The translations under genes were made by a program, and so were the position numbers. The notes beneath the pieces are model-generated. The model did no database searches. It had not been told where the DNA came from and saw only the letters and a program-made list of their open reading frames with translations. From assembly GCA_034008185.1 (NCBI GenBank), contig CM067084.1, positions 16,636,385 through 16,700,384 of the forward strand: a stretch of 64,000 nt of DNA. Direction: 5' to 3'. How positions within the stretch are numbered: the stretch's first letter is position 1; every line of letters starts with the position of its first letter. The DNA is from Gorsachius magnificus. Its lineage: Eukaryota; Chordata; Aves; Pelecaniformes; Ardeidae. Shown here in pieces: positions 25,275 through 35,673 of the stretch.

Positions 25275-25557
25275 CAAGCAAAGGTTTGTCCTAGTTTGCT
25301 TCTACTCCCAATTTCTGAAGTGCAATTGAGGTACACGAAACCTTTATCAAAACATAACATGAACTTATCTTAAAAACACAGAAGAAAAAAGGATTCTTGC
25401 AATACTTTATTTATAATGTTGTTCTCACAACGGTATTAATACTTGTAGTCTGTCTGTTTTTGATGAGAATTTGTTGGCTGGGGAAAAGTTTTAATGCTAA
25501 ATTTGACTGTGGTTGATCTGCCTTTTTTTTTTTTTTCTTCCTTATTTTCCATAATAG

Positions 25558-25632
25558 GTATAAATGACCAAGGATTGTACAGAGTTGTGGGGGTGAGTTC
25601 AAAGGTCCAGAGACTTCTGAGTTTGTTGATGG
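25558..25632 (+). CDS. ARHGAP10: ARHGAP10 exon: RhoGAP arginine finger
   Basis: 75 bases: two bases finishing Gly, 24 codons, one base over (phase 1 to phase 1). It reads INDQGLYRVVGVSSKVQRLL then SLLM. Arg in G-L-Y-R (codon 25581-25583) is the arginine finger inserted into the active site of the Rho GTPase; the equivalent residue in GRAF1 is Arg412. The finger is intact, so the protein should be a competent GAP; family knowledge names RhoA and Cdc42 as substrates. The acceptor is preceded by a strong pyrimidine tract; the donor is GTATGC at 25633. Confidence 0.96.
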
Positions 25633-26373
25633 GTATGCCTCTATTTTACAGTTCTTTTTTCGATATTTTATTTCATGTTGCTTTACTGTTAATATTTAGT
25701 TTTAAAAGCGTCTGCCTGTAGTCGTTGTTTAAATGGGCCAAATCTAGTTTGCTTTAGTCCATGTAAATAATCCCCATATCATTGTAAGTTCCCCTGGTTT
25801 AGCAAGACCAAGATTAGTTGGTAGGAATAAACTAGGAGAACTGCTATGGGACATGTAGGAGCAAATCATGGGCTTTGTGCAAGGTCGATGTAAGAGGGAT
25901 TAAAGCAGCCTAAGTTGAGGGTCTGATCAGAAAATTCAAAATACTAAATTCAAGGAAATTTGAAGCTTATTGCTTCATTGTTTGAAGTTTCCACCTTTCT
26001 TCTCTCTTGTCTAAGATGTACAGGTGTACACGCCCGTGCGTGTCTTTAGTTAATCACTGTGCAAAGTAAGACGTCTAGTTTAAGCCTGTTGGCTCTTTGG
26101 TTTAAGAGCAGGAATATGATATACGTATTAATAACTGTGTGCCAAGGCGGGGGACACATGGAGAAAGGATTTGTTTTTATAAACTTAGTAGTATAGCTCT
26201 TATATGTGGGTAACATCTTAGACTCTCTTATACCTAGTTAGCCATGTGCAGCTTTTAAGATTTTTTGATTCATAAAATTATTCTCAGAAACTTTTTTCCC
26301 CCTTTTCTTTCTGGAAATTTTGCTTCATCGTTAATCCCAGTGACTGTAGTTCTCTTGCCACTCTGCTGTCCCT

Positions 26374-26394
26374 GGGGGGGTGGGTGGGGTGGGG
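26374..26394 (+). other. G-quadruplex motif
   Basis: The + strand has four G runs of 7, 3, 4 and 4 separated by single T bases. Tracts of three or more G with one-base loops form the most stable class of intramolecular quadruplex. Being on the coding strand, the motif also occurs in the pre-mRNA. AATAAA follows at 26395-26400. Confidence 0.85.
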
Positions 26395-29300
26395 AATAAA
26401 GAAGTATTGGCACCTGGATGAAATCCCTTGTCTGCCTGATATCTCTCACCAAAGTAGTAGCCATGACTGCATGATGTACTGTGTTTCCCAATTTTTTGTC
26501 CTGAGGCACTGACAGTACATGCAGTCAGACAAGACCACTGGGATTAGTTCATTTTTATAGAGCTTCCAAACCTGTCACTTGACAGCAAAGGTCTGATTCT
26601 CAGGGATTCATTGGTATGCAAAGAAGCTTGTTTGCAGTTTGCACCAGGCTCTTCTCCAGAACCATGCATGCTCCATCTGTGCTGATAACACAGTGTTCTT
26701 TGGCACTGCAAACTGGAGGAAGCCAGAAAGTGAATTCATTTCATTACCCCAGACATTATGTGAATGACAAAGCGCTTTTATATTATATGCTGCTGTCAGT
26801 TCAGTGCCACCTGTAAGACTTTTTCTTTTCCTTCCTTTATTTTTTCAAACAGGCTGTCTCTTCAGAAATGATAAGACATCAGGCTTGAGGACCTGCATGT
26901 CATATCAATCTGTCAGAATGACCTTGCTAAATATTAATTTATGATATCTTACTTTAATCAATATTAACAGCACCCCGAAGTTCTCCATTAGTGCACATAA
27001 ACCTGCCTGTATCTTTAAAGTATTGTAGCAAAAGACTCTTTTTGGAAATACAGGCTAGGATTAATAAAAATGACTGATCTATAACAGATTCTCATGGTTG
27101 TTTATCTGTGTTGGAGTTAACCTCAATAAACAAAAAACACCTTTAGCCATTGACCATAGGAAGAATGACGTGTTATCACTCAGAGAGTCTTGATTAAATG
27201 CATTTGATATCATAAGATGTTTTTCAGTTTTGTACTTACTGGCTTAGCTTGGGCGTGCAGGTCTGGCAGGCAAATTTTCCTCTTTGCCATTAGTGGTATC
27301 CAAATTAAATAGACTCAGGTTGCCAGTGGTTCGGTAGCAGCTGGAAGAGTTTACTGGGGATTCCAGCATCTGCTTTTAGTTATTTTTTAAAATTAGAAAC
27401 ATTTTTTGTCATTCCCAAGATTCATATATTTATTTGAAGTACAAAGAATACAGTGGTATCAAGACGAGGCAAAATACTGAACAGAAAAAAGTTAGGGTGC
27501 AAGCAGGTGCTCTTTTTCTGATGATTTGTTGAAAGCGATCCTATCTGTGCTCTTTATCTGTCTATCCTCAGAGAAGAATAAAGAGGGTTTCTTTTTGATA
27601 TACAGTGGTACAGAGAATTTAAAATGACTGATTAATCTTTAATCCTTTGTCTCTGGGTATACTCTTAGATACCCTTTATATGAAAGATCTTTTCAGAATC
27701 ATAAAACCCTCATATTAACTTTCTGTATTTTAAAATGTTTGATAAGATTTTAAAGCATTTTAAGCTACCTATCGTTGACCATGAGGTTCACAGTCTGAAA
27801 GGCCCAAAGTGCAAAAAAAGTCTTCCAAATGGTAACCAGGGACATAATAGCATGTAGCTTTGTCTCTCTTTCAGAATATTTTCTATAAAATTTGGGAAAG
27901 TACGTTGAGAGTCAAGAGTATGGGAAGACCAATGTATGTTTTTTCTAATACTATGAATGCACAGATTCTCATCTTTAATGTAAAAATCTAGTGAAACTAA
28001 GTCTTCTGTAAAACAAGGCTCAGCAATTAAATATACAATTCTGCTTTAAAAAAAAAGGTTAATTTTGCAGTTAACTTAGTCCTTGAAGTTACTTGTAGCT
28101 AGCATTGTGCTATGGTGATCTATTTTGCGGCAATAATCTTGTCCAAATTTAAGTGAGGCATTTGGTAAGGAAAACACTCATGACATTTCGAGGGACAATG
28201 TTAAATTAATCTGATATCTCATTGTAAACAGGGGTATGGAGTTAGGACTTCCAAAGTTATGGGAATCTGTTATAAGCAATTCAGAGTGCATTGTCAGCCT
28301 TCAGGAGGCTCAGTTCTTGAAATGTGTCAGGGACCAATTCCAGTTTCATCTGTGATCTGCATTATTGATCTGACATGGGTCATTTCGTACAAGCTGCCTA
28401 CATAGATTTCATACGAACTACTACATGGGTCAGCTTTCATACAGACCCATGCTAGTGGTGAAGTGACTGCTAACGACTTGGAGTTTTTAGTGATGAGTTT
28501 AATTCTCATTTCTGATACTGCCTGGTGTGAAAAATGCCAGACATCACATGTTGTAGAAGAAAACTTTCAGGTACCTCTGCCTTTTCAAAGCCAGCAGCTT
28601 TCAAAACAATTACATTGAATTCCTTATTATTTTATATAAAATAAATGACAGTATGCATACATTCCTACACTGGGCGTATTGCATATGAAAGCAGAGAGAG
28701 TCTCCTCCTAACCTGCTTTAATGAACTGGACTGTTTTTATAAACTCTAGCTCCCTTATTGTCAGAAAGATTTGCATAAAATTTAGCGCCGATCTGTCAAA
28801 AGCTGTTCCATAAATGTGCACAGTTATTTTTATATGCGTAAAGTTTCCATTCAATGCACAGTGGCTGCTATGTGAACAAGTAGCATGAAAACTAGTAGAA
28901 TCATTTTTGAAATCCAGTTTGAAGTTCTGGTTTATACAAGAGCCTGGAATGTTTGAATGTAGATGGAAAAATGGAGCGGGAACAGTCAAATATATGGGGT
29001 GGTGGGGCACAGAGCTATGTAGGACAACTGTCAAACCAAAACTGAAAAAAATGTCTTTAAGTCTTGATGGCTTCTATAGTCAAACTAGGGATGGTTTGGG
29101 ATTGGTAGCAGGGCCAAATTTTGTTGGTTTTTAATCTCCCCCCCCAAATATTGAGCAATACCTTCTATTTTTTATTCTATGAGGCTTGCTTTGGAATTCA
29201 GGCACTTGTTATTTTCCTCCCCAAATTCATCAACAAATTTCATGTAACCGAGTGCATCCTTTGACTGTAAAGGAGGTTGATGATTATGAAGCAGTTATTT

Positions 29301-29940
29301 AAAAGCTGGATATTACACAGTGGTGTAGTATCAAAATCCCTATAGATTTCACTAGTTTCTGATGTGATGGCAGTTTTTATTTAAATAATTCACTAGAAAG
29401 GTTTTCTTCTCAAAAAGGAGAATTTGAACACAGAAACAGCTAGCATGCTAAAAGCGGGAAAAAAATAAAGTTTTTACTGAGACAGTCTTGAGTATTTTGG
29501 GTGGTGGTTGGCTAGTAACAGTTTGGTAGAAAATGTTATCTGACTTGTATTTTAAAATGAGATTTAAATAATTGATACAATGAGGGAGAATATTCAGTTA
29601 CAGAAATAATTGCTTGGCACAGCCTTTAGAACAGAATTATTTAGTCCCAGTAAAAGGACTGCACCTTTAATCAGGGATCCTAATTTGATTTTTTAAATGT
29701 GTCTGTCATTTGTCTGAGAAGCAAAGTAACAAATGAATTCTGAATTGTATGAACTGGTCAACACGTAATCTGTGTCAGCCACTGCTGTAGTTTACTGTAG
29801 TGACGGACTGAAACAGGTAGCGTAATAATAACAGAAGCTCAAGCCCTTGAAGTTACCAAATATATTGGGCTAGTTTGGCCATATACATGTGATCATCTTG
29901 TGTCAACTAGCTATTGCTTCCTGTTTGAGGCCAAAAGTGG

Positions 29941-30006
29941 GGTTTTTTGGTGTGGTGTGTTTTTTGGTTTTTTTTTGGTTTTTTTTGTTTTTTTTTTTTT
30001 TTTTTT
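29941..30006 (+). repeat. G/T-rich low-complexity block with T19
   Basis: Runs of T interrupted by GG or GTG, ending in 19 T. Similar blocks occur at 8284-8348, 44841-44894, 53059-53084 and 53306-53330, and as the complement at 21344-21400. Confidence 0.8.
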
Positions 30007-30765
30007 ATTGCAAAACATTCCAGTGTGCTGTGTTGTTTTCTGTGTTCTGTCAAAAAATTTTTCACCTCATCGGTCATTCAGACATATGACCGTTCAATTT
30101 GATCTGTCTCATTATAAGACTTTACCAACTAATCGGGTAAAAGAAGGGAAGAGTTCAGTGAACCTGCCAAATAGTCAAATAAGCACATATTTTTTCCCTT
30201 TGGCTAAAACTGATCAAGTAAGGGAAACATTCAGGATATCTTGTAGAGGAAACTTACTGATAGAGTTCTACTTTTGAAGCACCTCTTAAAGGTTTTCATA
30301 CAGTGAGGTAGGGTCATACTGCACTTCGTTGGCTATTTTCATCAGCAGTCCAAAACAAGAGTTTACAAGCAAAACTATGGAAAGAATTCAAAAAGACTTC
30401 TCAGTGTACTTGCAATTTAAATAATAAAAGAAAAGAGAAAAAGATAAGTTATGCTTAGTGTGTCTTTTTTCTAAACTGTTTTTGTGCATCTTTTTGTGTT
30501 TGTGTACGTCTTTCTGTTTAATTAAAGGTGTGAAAATATCAATTGCTATAGACATCTTTTTACATGAAGGTGATTTTTTAATCCTTCATTAAAGAAAAAA
30601 TCAGTAAATAACTTTTTAAAACAAAATATGGAAATAGAATTTATAACTACGTTAATGTGAGCAAATACATAATGTTCAAATTCAATGTGTTGCCATTCAT
30701 GTAGGGCATACTGATTTAGAATTCCCTTTTTTCATGTCCCTCTTCGCTTTCTGATTATTTTCTAG

Positions 30766-30853
30766 ATGCAAAAACCTGCAATGAAGTTGACTTGGAAAAC
30801 TCTGTAGATTGGGAAGTGAAGACAATTACTAGTGCTATGAAACAGTATCTGCG
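30766..30853 (+). CDS. ARHGAP10: ARHGAP10 exon: RhoGAP catalytic Lys
   Basis: 88 bases: two bases finishing Asp, 28 codons, two bases over (phase 1 in, phase 2 out). It reads AKTCNEVDLENSVDWEVKTI then TSAMKQYL and a split Arg. The Lys of M-K-Q-Y-L-R (30840-30842) and the Arg split over this and the next exon (CG|A) are the conserved K-xxx-R pair of the RhoGAP fold, needed for GTPase binding and catalysis. EVDLENS-DWEVKTITSA is near-identical to human. The donor is GTAAGC at 30854. Confidence 0.96.
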
Positions 30854-32176
30854 GTAAGCCCATCTCTCTCATTTATTTATTTACTTTTTAGAATATGTAT
30901 TCTAATTCTACTATGCAGTGTGTTAATCTACATTACTTACTTTTCCTGTATTTTGGAATAGATGTTGATTTTGTGTAAGTACCGTGTTTGTTATTTGTCT
31001 TGGGGGTAGCAATACTAATATTCATGCTCACATGAGACAAGCCCCAAAACATTTTTGTGTTAGATACACAATGATCACTGATGATTCAGAAACCTGAATT
31101 GTTAGTAGGCTTGCTGATAGTCGTTACTGTAAGTGAGCCAAGACTGTTAAGAGTTTTTTTGCCTTTTTGTGCTTTAATGTGGTAGTATGAAAAGGGAAAA
31201 GGTTATGAAATTTTTACTGTTTTCCTCTTTTCCTTCTGGCCCTTGCTCTGATGTTCTAGGTGCAATAGTAGTAATATTTTGAGTGTTAAAAGTAAAAATT
31301 TTAGGTATGTTCTCAGTTCAAATGGCTTGGCCAATTCCTGATCAAGATATTTTAATAAATTGCTTAAGAACATAGAATGTAGAACTTTTGTGTATCTCTT
31401 GTAGTATAACACAAATAGAGTATTGTTAATCTGTTGGTTTTGTTAAATAAAGTATTACTGCAGCCACTATCAAAGAATGCTGAAGAACTATTATCAAGAT
31501 AAAAGTCTCTCTTACAGAGTGTAGGAAAGAATAAAAAAGTAGGAAAGAAAAAAAGTGCACATGATGAAGTATTTTCTGTGTACAGTATTTCCCATCAAAG
31601 TGTTTACTCCAATATTTCATAAGCAGCAGTAAAGTCAACGTAATAAATGAAGGTTTTAACTCTGATGTTTTAGCTCTGATTTCCATAATTCAGTACATTT
31701 TTCATCGATGACTAAGGTTTTCAATTTCAATTTTCCATTTGAAATGCTTCAGAATTTTGGTTTGTGGATAGCTACTCTTCAGAAAACTTAACTGGTTTAG
31801 GACCTGTATTTCTTTCCAGTTAAGGCATTGACTTGCGATTCTTTGTATTTTAAAAACATTAACGAGGAATTAATTACGTAGTATATGTGTACAGTCTTCA
31901 TCTGAGAAACAGTCTCAGTGTTGTAATTTGGAAAGGTGCCTTGACTGGAGGCATCATTCAGCTCGTGGAAAGTGGATGGATATATTTAGTGTTACTTTCC
32001 TGATACTACCAAGTTTTCCATTCGCTCTGAAAATCATTGAATTCAAGGGTCACTGTAACAATGTCTGCCTCCAGTGTGAGGATTATACTGCTGAATATTA
32101 AAAAGGCTTCATGCTTAGAGTAAATACAGATAGAAAAGAATATAGCTAAATTTGTTATGTCATCCTTGTTTTACAG
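30854..32176 (+). other. ARHGAP10: Intron, 1.3 kb
   Basis: Phase-2 intron, GTAAGC to TTTTACAG. AT-rich with a short imperfect repeat of GTAGGAAAGAA at about 31520-31550. Nothing else recognised. Confidence 0.85.
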
Positions 32177-32235
32177 AAGCCTTCCAGAGCCACTGATGAC
32201 ATATGAGTTGCATGGAGAATTCATCATTCCTGCCA
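32177..32235 (+). CDS. ARHGAP10: ARHGAP10 exon: RhoGAP LPEPLMTYEL segment
   Basis: 59 bases: one base finishing Arg, 19 codons, one base over (phase 2 in, phase 1 out). It reads SLPEPLMTYELHGEFIIPA. The L-R-x-L-P-E-P-L-M-T/P block is the signature of RhoGAP domains, lying after the Lys/Arg helix. The split codon A|AA gives Lys with the next exon ([11 protein letters not shown]), as in human. The donor is GTAAAT at 32236, somewhat weaker than the others; the acceptor TTGTTTTACAG is good. Confidence 0.96.
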
Positions 32236-34786
32236 GTAAATATATGTAGTTCAAAAATAAATCTTTTCTTATGTGGCCTTAGGAGTGTGATACAAATCAA
32301 TTTCAGAAATATTCTTCAACTCAGTAAAGATATAGGAATAAGAAATAATAAATATTTTAAAAATATGTAGGTTTTAACCAGTGTTCAGTTCTGGTATGTG
32401 TCACACATGACCTATCTATTGACAGACAAGCTTGTGACAGACTTAGCATAGCCTAATTTTTACTTTTATGGAAAAAAATTTTGGATAGACATTGTAAACA
32501 TTCATTCTTACTATCTTAATTATATAATGATAAACATCTACTTAGATTGTGGGGTTTTTTTTTCTGCCATTTATAAAGAGTATGAAGCTTAGTAAAAGAA
32601 AATACACTAATTCAGGCTCATTTGAATCCTTAAAGCACAGCTGCCTGACCCTTGTTTTCAGTGCCTTGTTAGCTCTGTATCCAGGCTGGCTTGAATGTTC
32701 CTCACATATTAGTAGAAGAAAGGAAAGAGCAGGCCAGATTACACTATGGCAGTTAAAATACAGACTTGGAGAAGACACAACAGCATTTGTAGTTCAGCTG
32801 TATGGTATCTAATGTCCATGGAATTTTTTTGGAAGAGGATGGAGGGAGACTGTGTAAGAAATTTTTTGGCAAAGTATCAAACAGATATTTAGCTGATTTT
32901 CTTCCCAGCCTGTAGCACTACTGGCAAATTGTGGAAAGCAAAATTAAAATAAACTTTGAGACAATTGCTTTATCTTCAGATCGCTGTAATGACTCTCCAG
33001 GACTGCAGAATGCGTTCACTTGTGGTCCTTAATTCAAAATGAGAATTAGCCCATGAAATTCATTGCCAAGCACATCTTAGAGGCCAAGTGTTTAAACAAG
33101 ATTCAGCATACTTACCTAGATGGTGAGTCTGCTCGTTTGTATTGGAAAGTGTTAAAATAATTTCTTGACCTATGAAGTTTCGCCAGCAGTTTCTCGCTTT
33201 ATTTTCTTTTCTCTATTTTATAGTCTCTTTCAGTAAAGGAATTCAGTTGAAGCTACATGTTTTAAATAGTACAGCATTCATAAGCAATAAACAATTTCGA
33301 GGAGGGGTTGATTCTATGTAGTGGGGAGGGAAATTTAATGAACATTGCAGATTTGAGTTACGGTATACTTAAAAATAGGTTGTCAGTGTTTTTTCCTATG
33401 TTGTCTATAAAAAACCAACAACACCAGGAATAGCAAGGAATATCCTTTTTGCTGAAACTCTTGGCGGGGGAAGCCAAAATTAAAAGGTTCTCCTTTCGGT
33501 TTTCTTTTTCTTATACATATCTCTAGATTGAAATTATATAAGCCTTGACTGTATCTTGTGATTAAGTTGCTTAGCCATTCTTTAATTAGAGATTGTGATT
33601 TCACACTTACGTAAAATAATCTTGCAATTTTTACTTAGTGCACTTTCAGTAGTGCAATTTTTACTTTTATGGAAAAAAAAGAAGCCTAAGAAGGCTTATG
33701 TTTTTCTGGCTGTCTGAGTTTTGATTAGCTGACTAGAAGCTAAACATTTTGCATTTTGGTAGCAAATATGCACTGAAGAAGTGCAGTGGTATTTTATATG
33801 AAATACACCTAACAGTAAGAGTTGCCTTAGGGTAAAATGGGACCTGATGAGTCGTCCTGGTGTCAAAACTTTTTGCATTGAGAGTAAGTTCTAAATTTTT
33901 CTCTTTATGTACCTTGTGCTAAGTATTATTATATACAAGAGAAATATTTCCACTCCTCTTGTTGTAACCACTACTGAGATGTAACTTTGTGATTGAATAC
34001 AGCTTTGAGAAATAGTTGGAGGGATTATTTTAATCTTTTACAGATTCTTGTTTTCATCTTTGTACTAGTGAAACCCGTAGGGGCCAAAACTATTAAATTC
34101 AACACGCAACACACAAAAATAAAAAGCTCCTTACTTGTGTTTACTTTATTTCTGTGCTGTACTGGAGAGGGATGTTGTTGTTTTTCAGGGTCCTTTATTA
34201 TAGTACTCTCACTCAGTAGGTTTTTTGCATCATTATTCTTCTGTGTCTTCAGGGGTCATTAGATTTTCTGAGCATATGAATCTTCCACATATGTTGTCTT
34301 ATGCAGTTTCCAATGCAAGGTAGCATAAATGCAGTATCATTAGCTGCATGGTAACAACAAAACTGAAGTCTAATGATGAGGACAATCAGTTAATGATGCT
34401 AAAATGTATAGTAGTGCAGTTCCACTCTCTGACACCCAGTAACATCACTCCTCACCTTGCAATGTATTTGTAAGCAGATGAGTCCAATGCAGCCAAACAA
34501 TAACTACATCTGTTGGATTTTAAAAATAGATGAACAAAGGCATCTTTTTGCAGGTGGATTGAAAGATGAGTTCACAAAATAAGCAAATAAGTTGATAATT
34601 CTAGAACAAAATTACTTGTGAAAACAAAGCGCATATGTTCAGTATTGCTATGTTTGGAGATACATAAGTGGTGAAGTAAAGGGTGTGCAGTATGTTTCTG
34701 TGCAGGGGTGGGAGAAGCTTTGTGTTTCTGTGGATTTTATTTTATTTTTATTTTTTGAGATAGTTATTTATTTCTATGTCCCATAG
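32236..34786 (+). other. ARHGAP10: Intron, 2.6 kb
   Basis: Phase-1 intron. A 24-bp AT-rich string recurs at 32455-32478 and 33656-33679. No gene or mobile element recognised. It ends ATGTCCCATAG. Confidence 0.8.
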
Positions 34787-34892
34787 AAAGTGGGAGTCCT
34801 GAATCTCGAGTTAATGCTGTTCACTTCTTGGTCCATAAACTCCCAGAAAAGAACAAAGAGATGCTGGAAATTTTGGTTAAACATTTAGCGAA
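34787..34892 (+). CDS. ARHGAP10: ARHGAP10 exon: RhoGAP helical region
   Basis: 106 bases: two bases finishing Lys, 34 codons, two bases over (phase 1 in, phase 2 out). It reads [20 protein letters not shown] then [14 protein letters not shown]. The V-H-x-L-P-E-K-N-x-x-M-L motif is the helix that packs against the catalytic core. The next exon gives one T, completing AA|T (Asn), as in human TNVSNHS. The donor GTAAGT at 34893 is strong. Confidence 0.96.
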
Positions 34893-35513
34893 GTAAGTGT
34901 TATGACCTGCTTTCCTACCTTGTCAGAACTCTTGTCCTTACCTTCGTTTAACTACAAAGGGCCTCAGTTAAGTGTGGCTAGAGCTGAAGCCAATCTTGAT
35001 GCTGTCATACACAATACCAAGAACCAAACGTGCAAAAGCAGACAAGATGTTTGACTCATGCTGTGTATATTTTGGCGGGAAAGGCAGAAATCTAATCCGT
35101 TAATGAAGCCATATAAGTATTTACTTTAGCAGTCCTGCCAGCAGTTGAGGGTTTGATTGAAGTGAGAAAGGGAACATTATACTTTCTTTTCGCAAATTCT
35201 GGCAAAGTGAATAGTGGAGATCTGTTAGCAAATTTAAGTTGGTTTCACACTTGCCCTGGTCCAAGGCTAAGTGCATTTTATGTATTTAAGTTCAGTAAGA
35301 GACTGCTTTTGTTTCTAAATTGCTGGTGGAAGAATGGCTTTTCTGTTTTCCAGAATTTAGTAAGACTTTTATTTGAAGAAACTACACAAAACAAACTTCT
35401 AAAACATAGATTAAGGAAATGTAATGTTTTCATTTGTAGACTGCAATTTCCAACAGTAATGGAAATTTTTCATAACCTATTTCCTGTTTTTTCCTTCAAT
35501 TCTTCTCAAAAAG
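34893..35513 (+). other. ARHGAP10: Intron, 0.6 kb (shortest in the window)
   Basis: Phase-2 intron. The acceptor is preceded by a long pyrimidine tract, but five A stand directly before its final G (CTTCTCAAAAAG). No other feature seen. Confidence 0.85.
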
Positions 35514-35673
35514 TGTTTCAAAGCATGCCAAGAGGAATCTAATGACTGTGGCAAATCTAGGGGTAGTATTTGGACCAACCTTAATGAGGCCACAGGAAGA
35601 AACTGTAGCAGCTATCATGGACCTGAAGTTTCAGAATATTGTCGTCGAAATCCTGATAGAAAATCACGAGAAG
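35514..35673 (+). CDS. ARHGAP10: ARHGAP10 exon: end of RhoGAP domain
   Basis: 160 bases: one base finishing Asn, 53 codons (phase 2 in, phase 0 out). It starts [20 protein letters not shown], continues with [13 protein letters not shown] and ends [15 protein letters not shown]. Asn in V-A-N-L-G (35554-35556) is the conserved Asn that helps place the arginine finger, and G-V-V-F-G-P-T-L is a family signature. KRN replaces human KQN. The start at 35514 is fixed by phase: only this AG makes the Asn codon and keeps VSKHAK in frame. The donor is GTAAGC at 35674. This is also the exon to which the candidate alternative last exon at 43912 could be joined. Confidence 0.96.

Larger units (their letters stand above)
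19007..25557 (+). other. ARHGAP10: Intron, 6.6 kb
   Basis: Phase-1 intron. It contains an A-rich block (21344-21400, A runs broken by CC), a diverged 27-bp tandem duplication (21763-21816), a GC-richer stretch at about 23950-24190 with no convincing gene, and a T28 run (25247-25274). No other exon or RNA gene seen. Confidence 0.8.
25633..30765 (+). other. ARHGAP10: Intron, 5.1 kb
   Basis: Phase-1 intron, GTATGC to ATTTTCTAG. Notable contents are a strong G-quadruplex motif at 26374-26394, directly followed by AATAAA, and a G/T-rich block ending in T19 at 29941-30006. No exon, RNA gene or intact mobile element recognised. Confidence 0.8.
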
